From the NCBI GenBank assembly GCA_009761415.1, contig QUOL01000003.1, positions 2,170,001 to 2,234,000 on the forward strand: a stretch of DNA of 64,000 nt, in the 5' to 3' direction. Of the stretch, positions 50,859-61,060 are shown one piece after another (position 1 is the stretch's first letter; each line of letters opens with the position of its first letter). The notes below the pieces were generated by a model that saw only the letters and a list, made by a program, of their open reading frames with translations, was not told the origin of the DNA and did not search any database. The position numbers and the translations under genes are program-made. This DNA comes from Sarcomyxa edulis (Eukaryota > Basidiomycota > Agaricomycetes > Agaricales > Mycenaceae).

Positions 50859-53264
50859 CTACTGATTGAGTTCCATGTCACTCAATGCCTGTCTGTCATA
50901 ATCACCCTTTCTTGTAGGCACCCCGAAAAGACCTGCGGTCTGACCAAGTGGCTTGACCCCAAATCCGGTGAAGGGGAAGGAGCTCGTCCCATCGTCGGGG
51001 ACTCTTGAAAGGTACGACTGTGGTGGTGAAAGAGGTGAGCATGGTGTGAACAGGAATCCACGCTGTATAGATGAAAGAAGCGATGAGATGGGTGTGCCAT
51101 TAGCTGATAATTGCGTGTCAAAGAGTATATCTTTTCGTCTGTCGGCCAAGGGAGTATTGGGGTCGCTCGAGACCTGGACTGGGGCAATATCTTCTTCATC
51201 TATACGTTGACTGGGATCAGATGAAGGGCCACAACCTGTGACTGACTCGACTTGTGGTGTGTCCTTGGGATCTTCATCAAGATGAAGAGCCGCACCAGTC
51301 TCCGTGGTTTCACTTCCCTCGACTTCAGCAGCACCGACGTTTGCGTTAAGTGGTGGAGGAGACGGTGGCAACGGCACTTGCGTGGGTGCAATGACTTCTT
51401 GGGGATCGACAGCTGAAGAGCTGGATACAATATCCGGGGCAGGTACATCCGGAACAACCATCTTAGAGACAGAGGACTTGATGAGCATCGATTTGACTTT
51501 GCGAGGCGCTGGTTGACCCCATCCAGGCTTCGCTACCTCTTTAATCTTGCGTTCGACGGGTGGTTTGGCTCTGGACAACTGGGATATTGTAGGCTGTGTG
51601 ATGCTCCTTGTGAACTTGCTATTCGGCGGTGCAAATCCACTATCCCCATTGACCACCTTTGACGATGTGCCCACGATGCTCTTCTTTGTTTCTATCATGG
51701 GCACAGGCTTTGCTTTCTCTTTGCCCTTCAACACGGAGACCTTTGGCACTGGCTTAGTTGGCAGCCCGTCCTTGGCAGGCGGTTTATTGGACGCTGACCT
51801 CGGTCGGTTAGCAGCCGTTGACGTTGCACTGTCTAAGCGCGAAGTAGATTTAGTCGATTTCGTCACGTCTGATTCTATATTTCCGGAAGGGTGATCAGGA
51901 AGAATGACCCTCCGCGCTCCGCCTACAGGCACAACGGTATTCGGTGCTCGTACAAACCGTTCACTGACGCTCGATGTAGCTGCTGGTCGCTTGGGGAGGG
52001 CGGTGATTGCACCATGGCCTTGGGCAGGTCGTCGCGCAGCATCTGAACTCTCATCGGCAGTGTCTTGCGACCTGTCACTTCGGACTATAGAACGTGATTT
52101 AGTGCGCACATCTACGGCGGAACGGGAAGCCGACAAAGTATGCCGTATAGGTGGAACCATTCGGACAGGCACAAAATCGGGAGGAGGCATGTTGGTCATC
52201 ATTTTCGATTTTGATGAACCTGTATGCGTTTTGGCCAGTGGAGGCCCGACATCTGTGGCATAGGAAGGCGATGAGATGGCAGAGGAGGACGCTGGCCTCG
52301 CTTGGGGTTCAATCCGACCGGAGGCTGACGAGGTGAACGTCGACTTGGTGGAAGACAATGCAGAAGTAGATGATGATAATGGTAGTTTGGCGAGCGATCG
52401 TGCGGTTGATTTGCTGGACAGATTAGGACGAGAAGACGCAGGCATTGCCGATGCTTTTATGTCGAGATATTTCTTTATGGTAGGTGTAAGAGGGGCGGTG
52501 AAACTGTTGTTCTTTAGTAAGGAGTCAACGATACTGTGATTTACTGGTACGCACCTGTCCACCCTCCCTGGAAGCAATAGCTTGTAAGCCTCGAACAGAC
52601 GTCTGCTCAATTTCCTGACATCTGCGTTGGCATCCTTTGCGGTTGCACGTATAATGGCCTCGACATCCTTAGCTCGCGCCTCTTTCTCTAAATCGGGAGG
52701 GTTGAAACAATTGATGCAAGCTAAAGTCCCTTCGGCTACTGTAATGCGCAAGGATGCAGACTTGTCTTTGACAGACTGCAGAAAATATGGAAGGATGGAG
52801 GGGATTTGGGTGGTTTCGATGATCGTCATGATGCATCCGCGTGCTCGTGTTATGATGACTTTGTTGGTGCGTGAGCAAAGGGTGACTAGAGATGGGAAAT
52901 ACAAGGCGAGGAGAGGGTCAAATCCGGAGCCCAAGCCAGATGCCACCACGCCAATTAAATCAATGGCCGTCCCTGAGAGTCTCGTTCGCTCTGAGTTCAT
53001 CGCACTATTGAGAGGTCGAGAGAGTGATCGTATAATAGGGACTAACTCTTGCGGAAAGTCAAATCCACCTGCAGTGCAGAGAGTGGAAAGATCAGATATG
53101 CTCTGTGCAATGGCATCCCAGGAATCTTCGGTCTCGGGTTGACACAGGGTATTCCGAAGAGAATCAACGCCATGTTTCAGCATCGCTGCAGACTCGCACT
53201 ATAGATGATCTTCAACATCGCGTCTCAACAATAAATTTGAAAGACTAACCCTTCGAGGAGACAT
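50859..53264 (-). CDS. CLASP-family (TOG) microtubule-associated protein
   Basis: The start MSPRR lies in a 15-nt exon; after an intron the frame continues CESAAMLKHGVDSLRNTLCQ. The N-terminal 240 residues form a Clasp_N/TOG-type HEAT array (WDAIAQSISDLSTLCTAGGF, SLVTLCSRTNKVIITRARGC, IPSILPYFLQSVKDKSASLR, RKLSRRLFEAYKLLLPGR). The rest is a Ser/Pro/Lys-rich linker (RSIVRSDRSQDTADESSDA, KPPAKDGLPTKPVPKVSVLK) typical of microtubule-lattice binding. About 780 residues in all. CLASP proteins rescue microtubules and act in spindle assembly. A second intron at about 52498-52555 is likely but does not change the frame. Confidence 0.82.
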
Positions 53265-53785
53265 TGTGGTTGAAGAGTCGAGATAGACGGATACGATAGT
53301 AAGAGCGAGCGCGAGAGTCCCGAAATACTTTTCAACTCTCAAACGCGATTGTCACGTGGGGTTGATGCTTACATACTGGGCATGACCCAGTAACGAGTCA
53401 CTTGGTACTGCCTGCTCACGCCATACACGCTATCGGAATTCTGAGTAGTACATTCTCAAGGCCTAGCTATTATTGATATATGTACAAGTAATTGAGACTA
53501 CCCGCAAAGTCCTGCCAGAGAAAGACCAGATTCTGTGAGCCATGTCTCCCGATTTCGGCAAAAATTGCCATTTTGGGCCACCCCAAAAACTATCCTGGCC
53601 ACCGCACACGTTAAACAATTGTTTCACACCTAAATGTGGTCTGGAATACCTAAAGGGTTGTGCTATAGTCCTAAGGAAGAAGTTTGGCAGCAAGGTGAAT
53701 ACTGTTTTGCCATAAATACAGCAGAATGTCGGCAGGCCTCAATCTGGCAGACTTTTGACTTTATTGATCTCGTTCTACCTGAACG
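53265..53785. other. promoter side of CLASP gene and start of repeat island
   Basis: No gene. AT-rich text containing an imperfect palindrome (tcggcaaaaattgccattttgggcc, 53555-53579) and no frame with features; probably old repeat sequence. Confidence 0.4.
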
Positions 53786-54245
53786 CATCAGCAAACTAGC
53801 ATTTTTGCGGTAGAAGCCTATAGTAAACATACAGAAACATAGTCAGCATAGCCTCCATAGAAACTGCATAGAATTCACATAGAAAACCATAGCAAACCCC
53901 TGAGCTACAAACTCTACAGAGCTCTGCATAGATCTGGGGTTTCTGTATGATTCTATCTATATTGTTCCACCAGTATGTATACTGTTCAATTTTTTTTTCG
54001 CAAGTTCGTTGTGCCTGCCCTCACTCATGTCACGTCACACATCACAGGATTTTTTTGTTTGCCGCTGCCAGCTCACCACCGCATATCCCTCTTCATTGTT
54101 GCCACGTCTTTGCTTGACAACCTCTGACATTCACCTAGCCTTCCATTTCCACTGGCGATAGCAGGTCCACAGCACCTCTCTGGTCTTCTCTTACCACCAC
54201 AACATCGAGTTCCAAGGCTTCAAAAAAACGAGACAGCGCAGATGG

Positions 54246-54371
54246 TATTGGAGAAGACAACACGGATGAATGAGATTAAGAATAGGAGAAACTACGACAG
54301 GTGGCCGAAAGTGTTTGTGCGTATGTACGATGTGGCTGGACGGTCACGCAACACCGGAATATATCCCAATA
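54246..54371. repeat. 126-bp LTR (3' LTR of the minus-strand element)
   Basis: Identical by eye to 55707-55832 along its full length. Ends TATTGG and CCAATA, a 6-bp inverted pair. Confidence 0.9.
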
Positions 54372-54391
54372 CACCCCCTTTGCGTGAACCG

Positions 54392-55513
54392 TCAAAAATA
54401 AGTAAATCCATCGGAAGACGATACCTTGAGTTTCTTCTTTCCTCTCCTTGTCCTAACCTTTTCTTTCTCACACCCCCTCAATCCTTGCACCCCCTGATTC
54501 CCGAAACCCACGTACCCGGATGACGCAGGATAGCCGGTAAGGCCAGAAGGGTAATCGGACATGTCGTCGAGCGAAGCGAGCGCGACACTAGACGTGGCGG
54601 TTTCACCGGAATCGACGAAGAGCGACGCGTTGAGGGCGAACTGGTAGTTGTCACTAACCGGACCGTCCTCGAAAGCGGCGCCTGCATGCAAAATCTTTTC
54701 CTTCACCTCTTTGGGCATATCAGCAACGCACCTCGCAGCTTGATGGTTCGGTCGTCCACACCGGAAGCAAACCCCATCCTGAGCCTGAGAATTCCCCCAA
54801 TCAAATTCAGCCCTTTCTCTATCACCCCCTCTCCTCCCTCTCCCCCTTCCTCCAACATAAAACGCTTCATTCCGAGCCTCTCCCTCCCCCTCTTCCTTCA
54901 CCTCCTCCTTCACCTCCACCTCTGCAGTATGAACGGTCTTCTCGTTGACCTCGAACTCCTTGACCATGGAGAAAATGGTAGCGAGCGAAGGAGCGTTTTC
55001 ACGAGCGATGATGGAGGAACGGACAGGGGCAAAAGATGGGTGGAGTCGAAGAAGAATGAGATCGGATACCTCGTCATCGCCAGGCTTGTGTTTAATCTCG
55101 GAGAGCTGTCGAACGACGGACTGGATCGAACTGAGAAAGACAGTGACCGGTTTGGCGGGGTCGTGACGAATCGAGTAGAACTGGTTTCGAAGAGCGAGAC
55201 GAGCAGCGGGGTTGTCCTTCTGATATTCGGCAACGAGGAGCTTCCAAGCCGCATTGCCGGATGACGACTCCATGATGATTTCACGGACATTAGGGTCGAT
55301 GAGGAAGTAGAGAAGTGAATACGCGCGTTTATCCTTCCTCTCCCATGATGCTGCCTCTAACGGATCACTAGGACTGGCAGTGGTAGCCAAAACGACGTCC
55401 CAGAGTGACTCGAGCTGGAAATAAGCTTCGGCGTCCTTTTTGAAGCTAAACCAGTTGGTGCCGTCGAATTTGGGGATATGGATGTAAACGGATGAGATGC
55501 CGGAAGTAGACAT
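54392..55513 (-). CDS. Copia-type Gag polyprotein, intact
   Basis: 373 codons, intronless. The N-terminus MSTSGISSVYIHIPKFDGTN leads into NWFSFKKDAEAYFQLESLWD, the start of the UBN2/Copia gag domain. It continues KRAYSLLYFLIDPNVREIIM, AAWKLLVAEYQ and SSIQSVVRQLSEIKHK. Arg/Gly-rich (GGRGRGRRGGDRERAEF) then the zinc knuckle VCFRCGRPNHQAARC, of C-x2-C-x4-H-x4-C type. After it comes SLFVDSGETATSS, which resembles the first residues of the Copia protease (DSGAT) but with Glu for Ala; pol ends there. The stop lies 20 bp before the 3' LTR. Gag alone can package RNA if partner proteins are supplied in trans. Confidence 0.88.
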   Translation of the reverse strand: MSTSGISSVYIHIPKFDGTNWFSFKKDAEAYFQLESLWDVVLATTASPSDPLEAASWERKDKRAYSLLYFLIDPNVREIIMESSSGNAAWKLLVAEYQKDNPAARLALRNQFYSIRHDPAKPVTVFLSSIQSVVRQLSEIKHKPGDDEVSDLILLRLHPSFAPVRSSIIARENAPSLATIFSMVKEFEVNEKTVHTAEVEVKEEVKEEGEGEARNEAFYVGGRGRGRRGGDRERAEFDWGNSQAQDGVCFRCGRPNHQAARCVADMPKEVKEKILHAGAAFEDGPVSDNYQFALNASLFVDSGETATSSVALASLDDMSDYPSGLTGYPASSGYVGFGNQGVQGLRGCEKEKVRTRRGKKKLKVSSSDGFTYF

Positions 55514-55706
55514 GGTAGGAATAGATAGGAGAAGTTAGGAAAAGAGATGGTGGTTGGATGGTTTCCAGATGTAGCGATGTTGGGGAACACAAAGTAAGCT
55601 CTGACCTTGGTGTAGGGAGCACGATGGTTCAGCCCAGATAGTAGACACAGATGATCACAGATAAACACACAATAAGCACAGATGGGAAACACCAGGGCGC
55701 ATAACC

Positions 55707-55832
55707 TATTGGAGAAGACAACACGGATGAATGAGATTAAGAATAGGAGAAACTACGACAGGTGGCCGAAAGTGTTTGTGCGTATGTACGATGTGGCTGG
55801 ACGGTCACGCAACACCGGAATATATCCCAATA
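55707..55832. repeat. 126-bp LTR (5' LTR of the minus-strand element)
   Basis: Pairs with 54246-54371, with no differences found by eye. The transcription start of the element should lie within it on the minus strand. Confidence 0.9.
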
Positions 55833-55919
55833 GATGGATACGAGCGTGTTGCATATGAACAAGGCAAGACGAGGCGAGACTTGTCAATGTTGCAAAGGTG
55901 AGTTTATCTGCCAGGCTTT

Positions 55920-57006
55920 CATCAGCAAACCAGAGTTCTCGCTATAGAAGCTTATAGTAAACAATCGAAAACGTAGTCACTGTAGACCCCATAGAAGTCA
56001 CATAGAAGTTGGTAGAAGTGCCCGATCTACATAGATTTTTGTAGCTTTCCATGGTAAGCACTTCACTCCACACAGATCTTTGCAGCCTCGTATAGACGTT
56101 TGGTGTTCTCGCTCTGTCTCGCACTGACACTTGCTCGATTTTTTGTTTTCTCCAAGTCCAGATAAACCGGCCCTAAACTGCCAACGCATCGAAGTTACAG
56201 TGACCTCGACAGCTCTCTGATCACTTCCTCCTTCTCTACTACCGTCTTATTGCCACGTATACCCAGCACCCAGTGCATTCTGGTCAAAGATTGCCCCTCC
56301 GACACTCTAAAAATTTCAGAACCCTGCAGGAGACAGCACATATCGAACCTCGTACATATGTTTTTTCATGCTCGGAGAGTTTCCAAAGGAATTGGTGAGT
56401 ACCCTCATTCTTCGTGTCTCGCTATTGACATTAATACTCTACTAGGAAGCTAGTATGTCTAGATTCCCCCACCGCACGGCTTGGAAACTCCATTGCTGAT
56501 ATTCGGTTGGACGGAAACTCGAAAGAGGTTTAGTCGGCTCTTTAGGACATTGTGTGCGTACACCATCACTATCAGATTAAAAACAACTAATACTATTTTG
56601 ACTGTGTAGTAGACAAGAGGCATACAAGAGGACGGCAAACACAACGAGGAACACACAACAAGGGGCGGGAACACGACAAAGGGATGGGGAACGCGGCAGC
56701 AATGAGGGGATGGGGAATGTGACACTGACACTGACAGTGACAAAGGGACGGGGACTGCGACAGTGACGAAAGGAGGGGGGACATGACAGTGATGAAGGGA
56801 GGGGGAACATGTCAATGTCAGTGACAAGGGGACGGAGAATGTGATGACCACATCTTTTTTTTGTAAGTAGGACAGGAGGACCGTTATCGACTTTTCTCTT
56901 AGCTTAGAACATCGAATCAATCTTAAATATTTGAATCATCTTGTTCGTAACTTATCCATGGTGGGAGGAACGGGGTCATATTGTTGTAATTGTGTGAACC
57001 TCTGAT
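55920..57006 (+). mobile_element. CATCAGCAAACCAG-ended repeat, copy 3 (boundaries partly inferred)
   Basis: Starts with CATCAGCAAACCAG at 55920, directly against copy 1 text (gctttCAT), suggesting insertion into copy 1. It has TAGAAG/CATAGAA motifs near the left end, an intron-like segment (gtgagt...ctactag, about 56395-56446) and a GA-rich minisatellite (56640-56840). The right end is unclear; aacctctgatg at 56996-57006 may be a shortened version of the family's CTGGTTTGCTGATG end. Confidence 0.4.
56640..56840. repeat. degenerate GA-rich minisatellite
   Basis: Imperfect units of about 25-35 bp around gggaa(c/t)(a/g)tgacagtgac-aaggga. Minus-strand frames through it (LPSSLSCPPSF) are low-complexity artefacts. 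Confidence 0.6.
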
Positions 57007-57329
57007 GTCTACAGAGACCACCGTAGATCTCTGTAGAAGTCAGTTACGAGTCCTTATGTTTACATAAGATAGACTCGTTCTTTACTCCACACAGGGCCAT
57101 TTCTTAACCCCCCCCCCGTAACGAAAACCGTCGACATGTGGGAAAGTTGATGTCATTGATGTTTTTTGCAAAGTTGTATTGAATACGGAGAACTCCGCTT
57201 CAGTTTGTAGTCTCTTTCGGCTGTTGCCGGGCCTTCTACTGATACTTTTTAATGTTCATTAGATTGTTGAGAGCCAACTCGCGGAAAGTGGGTATATATG
57301 GAAATATCCGAGTTCCGACGGATATACTT
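57007..57329. other. non-coding repeat-island sequence
   Basis: Contains tctacagagaccaccgtagatctctgtaga (57009-57038), an imperfect inverted repeat, and a C tract at about 57107-57117. No gene. Confidence 0.4.
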
Positions 57330-57435
57330 CCCTGTGGTTCCAAGTTCGAATCACGTTGTGAGAGACTTTTCTTTTTCTTTCCTTTCTTCGATCCTGTGCA
57401 TTCTGAGTTTATGTTGGGAAGATGGCATACCACTC
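57330..57435 (+). repeat. tRNA-derived SINE-like repeat, copy A
   Basis: Contains the pol III B-box-like AGTTCGAATCA (57343-57353), then acgttgtgagagacttttctttttc, T-rich and terminator-like, then ttctgagtttatgttg...gaaggtggc-like text shared with copy B at 58010. Minus frames through it spell QRDSNLEP, a usual artefact of SINE translation. Confidence 0.5.
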
Positions 57436-57894
57436 GTTAAATTTCCGGATCATCAAGGACTAGGATGTCTTACATTGTGGTTTGACCAATAGTGTTGAAA
57501 CTTAATTGGCCTTGTTGGACAAAAACAAAGACAAAAACAAAAACGGCTATGCAATGACGTAGTTGCTGTCTTTGGATGGTGAGCGCTAGTTGTATCATAG
57601 TATCTCTTGGTCCGTATCTGTCCAGGTGCTTGAGCGTGTTAGTAGCAATAAACAAGTTTACTCAGGAGTACTCTGTGTCGGAAGTATAGTTGTATCTGTG
57701 CAAAATGAGGGTAGGTCCTCCATTCTGACAACGTGCTAAATAATGATATCTGATTTCTAGCGCTTGGTGAACAATCTGAAATTGAAGCGAAAAGGTTTTG
57801 GGATTCTGAAGTTTTTGGCACTTTGCAGGTGATCAGGTCTGTAGGTTCATGCAAATTGTATTGGCATTCAGTTTGATTGTTGTTAAATCAACCC
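57436..57894. other. non-coding repeat-island sequence
   Basis: Includes an A-rich run (acaaaaacaaagacaaaaac, about 57518-57537) and no gene. A 71-codon minus frame at 57639-57854 has no recognisable motif. Confidence 0.4.
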
Positions 57895-58020
57895 TTGGTG
57901 TTTGAATCGAGTATTGTGTTCAAATTGAGTGTTGTGTTCGAATCGAGCCTTGGTGTTCGAATCGAGTGTTGTCTTCAAATCGAGTGTAGGTGTTCAAATT
58001 GAGCCTTGGTGTTCCGATGG
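57895..58020 (+). repeat. minisatellite of an 18-19 bp B-box-like unit, about 6.5 copies
   Basis: Units: ttggtgtttgaatcgagta, ttgtgttcaaattgagtg, ttgtgttcgaatcgagcc, ttggtgttcgaatcgagtg, ttgtcttcaaatcgagtg, taggtgttcaaattgagcc and a partial. Core TTCGAATCGAG resembles a tRNA B box (GGTTCGAATCC). It runs straight into the SINE-like copy B. Confidence 0.7.
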
Positions 58021-58110
58021 TTCTACGTTCGAATCACGTTGTGAACTTTTTTTTTTTTTTCTTTTTGAAGTTCTTGTAGATTCTGAATTTCTTCTGTTCA
58101 GAAGGTAGCT
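58010..58110 (+). repeat. tRNA-derived SINE-like repeat, copy B
   Basis: B-box-like CGTTCGAATCA (58026-58036), then acgttgtgaac and a run of about 14 T, a pol III stop signal, then text matching copy A (attct...ttctgtt...gaaggtagc). It follows the minisatellite. Confidence 0.5.
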
Positions 58111-59367
58111 ACATCTGAAATATAACCTTGATTTTGTGAAAAAAAATTGAATAAATTTCTTCTGTAAGAGCCAGTACCTTTTGCTCTGTATCTGTCCAGG
58201 TGATCGAGTGCGTTTGTATTGCATGTGTCATGTTGGGTGCAAGTGAAGCTCCTGCACCTATCTTGCTTTTCTTTTAGTCAAGTTGAATTATGTATATTTT
58301 TAAAAGTGGTTGACGGTTGCGCAAACCTTTTTGCCCTGCCCAAAGTCTGCCTCACCAGCCTTCTCGGTGTTCCTGAGGTCATATGACATATCTTTGTGCT
58401 CATTGTTGGACATGACAAAAACGTGTTTTGACTTGATTCTCTGTATCTCTGGGTTTGTGCAATGCTTATAGATGTATGTTTCAACCTCTAAGGCGCCCAA
58501 GAATGTGTATACAGGCAAGAGTAAGGATATCTATAGAGTAGCCGCAAGAGGTCAGGGGTTGGTGAAGGGATAGTATAGTATTCCAAAATTGTGAAGGACA
58601 GACGTGAAAGATAAAGGAACAGGAGGGGTAGGTAACTCTGGATCTAAATGATCTGTTCCAGGACAAAGTTCTTGGCTATAAGCTCAGGAAAGTTTAGACT
58701 CTGGAAACCAGTAGAGATAAATGAAATAAATTCAGGAGCATTCCTGGATGCAGATAGACAAAATGAGATAACTCATAAGGTCAGTATCAGTCATTGTCTA
58801 ACTTAGAGGCTCTATCAATTAACTCTGGAGCATCCAAAGAGATGAGGGCTAGTCCAAATTTGCTTGTAGAAGAACTAAGAGGGGTTGGGTGATGGTAGGT
58901 GCAGGGGAATGCTTACCTTACCTGATAAGGGAGCTCTGGAACTTTAGAACCATATGGACAGGCAGTGAGTAATAATGATATCCATCTTTTACTAGAATTT
59001 GAGTATCAGTGAGAGGCTCTTTGGAGGCTAAGAGCTTGAGAGAATCAAAAGGAAGATTGAGAATCGGAGATATAGCCTATAGACAAGGAAGATTCGCTGA
59101 GGGAAGAGAACTAATGAGCAGAGTTGAACAGAGGCCAGAGTTGAGCAGAGGCTATCAGAGGACTCAAGGAATGTGGGTTGTTTGGTCTAATGGTCAACTT
59201 TTGCGCTCATTGTTTATTTTGTGCTTGTACAGGAAATTTGTGCAATAAACTAATGGGCAGTGAGTGCATAGTCAATAGCCCAGAATTGATACTAATTGTG
59301 GGATTTCCATGTATTTCCAGATGTTGGTAAAAATACACTTTGTCTGATGGGTGGATAGCAAAGCTGA
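58111..59367. other. non-coding repeat-island sequence
   Basis: About 1.2 kb without a convincing gene. The motif aactctgga recurs (58629, 58694, 58820, 58929 areas), suggesting an old tandem or dispersed repeat. The longest frame (plus 59009-59248) is rich in RES repeats and likely not coding. Confidence 0.35.
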
Positions 59368-59437
59368 GAAAACACCAAGAAAATGCTCAAGAAACAACGA
59401 GAAAACACCAAAAAAACACCAAGAAAACACCAAGAAC
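59368..59437. repeat. AAAACACCAAG tandem repeat
   Basis: About six imperfect 11-bp units gaaaacaccaa. No other feature. Confidence 0.6.
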
Positions 59438-59592
59438 ACTGGGATGTAGTGCATGCTCATTTACAGTGCTTAACCATTTCATATCCACCTATATTTGTTG
59501 TCAAATGAATTTTCCTCCAATCCAAAGCATGAGCTCTGACACTATGACACGCTGTAGAGGTACTTTATGTATTTTTGATAAACCGTATTGCA

Positions 59593-59633
59593 GTTGTGCT
59601 CGAATCGAGAATTGAACTCGATTCGAGCGCAAC
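59593..59633. repeat. hairpin, 17-nt arms, TCGAATCGAG core
   Basis: Left arm gttgtgctcgaatcgag, loop aattgaa, right arm ctcgattcgagcgcaac: complementary with one mismatch. It shares TCGAATCGAG with the minisatellite at 57895. Confidence 0.7.
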
Positions 59634-59720
59634 CGCGATGCAAAAAAATGTCTGCAAAAATATTATAAAGTTTATGCACTGGCTGGATTCGAACCTGTGT
59701 GAAGGCGTGAGCTTGAACCG

Positions 59721-59797
59721 ATCACGTGATCGATGACGTGCGAACGAGTGTACTCTACAAAACATACACTCGTTCGCACGTCATCGAACCACGTGAT
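59721..59797. repeat. strong hairpin, 32-nt arms with CACGTG
   Basis: Left arm 59721-59752 pairs with 59765-59797. The inner 21 nt (gatgacgtgcgaacgagtgta) pair perfectly and the outer part includes atcacgtgat. The loop is ctctacaaaaca. B-box-like motifs sit on either side on the minus strand (59685-59695 GGTTCGAATCC; 59830-59840 GAGTTCGATTC). Confidence 0.75.
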
Positions 59798-60394
59798 CTA
59801 TTCGAGAAGAAAATAACCGCGCTCATGCAGAATCGAACTCGGACTCTTCGGTTATAATACCAAGAAACTAACAACTTGACCGCTAGTCTACAAGATCACA
59901 TGACACTTTGAACATTTCGTAATCACATCCTGGGGGGTGTCTCCTATGCCAATATAAAAAACATTGTTCATCAGCAAACCAGCGTTTTTGAGGTAGAAGC
60001 CTATAGTAAACACGTAGAAACATAGTCAGCGTAGCCTCCATAGAAAATGCATAGAACTTACATAGAAAACATAGCAAACACCTAAACTACAAAGTCTACA
60101 GAGCTCTGTATAGATTCAGGGGTTTCTGTATGATTGTATCCTATGTGCTCCCACTAGTATATATACTGTTCTAATTTTTTTGCCAAGTTTGTTGCGCCTG
60201 CCCTCACGAAGGTCACGTCACACATCACGGTGATCTTTCGTTTGTCACCAGTGCCAGCTCACCACCGCCGCATGCCCCCTCTTCATTGTCTCACCCTTTT
60301 TGCTCGACAATCTCTTATTTTTCAGCTAGCCTTCAATTCCCACTGGCAATACTAGGTTCATATCACCTCTCTGGTCTTATCCTAACACCACAAC

Positions 60395-60605
60395 ATGGGT
60401 GTCACATCGATTTTCAAGGCTGTCAACAAAACAAGACAGCACAGATGGATACGAGACAGCGATGAACAAGGCAAGACGCTTGTCAATGTTGCGAAAGTGA
60501 GTTTGTCCGCTAGACTTTCATACTGACCAACTCATGTCTTAGTATACATGGGTCTCAAGCTCTTGTGTGATGACCCATCTCGATTTTACTTCCGTGACTC
60601 GGTGA
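60395..60605 (+). CDS. short spliced reading frame inside repeat copy 2
   Basis: ATG at 60395, MGVTSIFKAVNKTRQHRWIR, a GT-AG intron (60497-60542), then KYTWVSSSCVMTHLDFTSVTR and a stop; about 54 residues. Copy 1 keeps the text but has lost the ATG. It may be the fossil 5' end of a gene once carried by the element. Family not recognised. Confidence 0.3.
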
Positions 60606-60679
60606 ACGCATGTGAGTCCATTTCCGTACATCTACTCTTTCTTTTGTTTTCTACTCATCTTCATTACTAATTGTGTTCA

Positions 60680-61060
60680 TAGGACGAAATGTCGCAGGAG
60701 GACGAGACGAGATGGGGGTAATGATACGGGATGGGAGGAATGAGACGATACGAGATGGGGGTAACAAGACAAGATGAAGGTAACAAGACGGGATGGGGGA
60801 AACGAGACGAGACAGGGAAAACAAGACGGGATGGGGTACAAGATGAGATAGGAGATTGAGATGCGAGATGCGAGGGGGGACGGGATGCGAGAAGGGACGA
60901 GAGAAAGCGAGAGGGACAAGATGCGAGAGGGACGAGATGCGAGAGGGACGAGATGCGAGGGGATGAGACACGAGGGGTGATGAGATGCAACAGGGGAAAA
61001 CGGGAGGAAACGAGACATAACGGGGATGAGATGGGACACTTGGGAAGGAGACGAGACAGC
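60680..61060. repeat. GA-rich minisatellite inside repeat copy 2
   Basis: Units around gagacgagatgggggta with much variation (gatacgggatgggag, aacaagacgggatggg). The Ser/Pro-rich minus frames here are artefacts. Confidence 0.6.

Larger units (their letters stand above)
54246..55832 (-). mobile_element. non-autonomous Copia-type LTR element carrying gag only
   Basis: A complete 1587-bp element: two 126-bp LTRs (TATTGG...CCAATA), a 5-bp target duplication GATGG on each side (54241-54245 and 55833-55837), a primer-binding site GGTTATGCGCCCTGGTG just inside the 5' LTR (minus strand, 55690-55706), and a purine tract AAAGGGGGTG just before the 3' LTR (54372-54381). GGTTATG-GCCC resembles the half initiator-Met tRNA primer site of Copia elements. 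The only gene is gag; protease, integrase, RT and RNase H are absent. The LTRs look identical, so insertion is recent. Confidence 0.85.
53786..55919 (+). mobile_element. CATCAGCAAAC-ended repeat, copy 1, interrupted by a Copia-type element
   Basis: Its left end CATCAGCAAACTAG (53786-53799) is followed by many CATAGAA/TAGAA motifs, then text closely matching 59969-60520: GCCTGCCCTCAC, TCACGTCACACATCAC, CAGCTCACCACC and CTCTCTGGTCTT. The host text stops at 54245 and resumes at 55833, with the retroelement in between. Its right part is missing; at 55920 another copy begins. The short reading frame found in copy 2 lacks its ATG here. Confidence 0.6.

Noticed and set aside
51300..52540. Plus-strand frames of about 120 codons opposite the CLASP gene
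   Set aside because: Low-complexity Ser/Pro coding on the minus strand leaves the opposite strand open; no independent support.
57895..58020. CRISPR-like array
   Set aside because: Units are contiguous without spacers, vary in sequence, and the genome is fungal.
59680..59900. Possible tRNA genes on the minus strand around GGTTCGAATCC and GAGTTCGATTC
   Set aside because: A plausible A box and B box can be seen, but no acceptor stem or proper T-arm pairing, so these are tRNA-like repeats, not tRNA genes.
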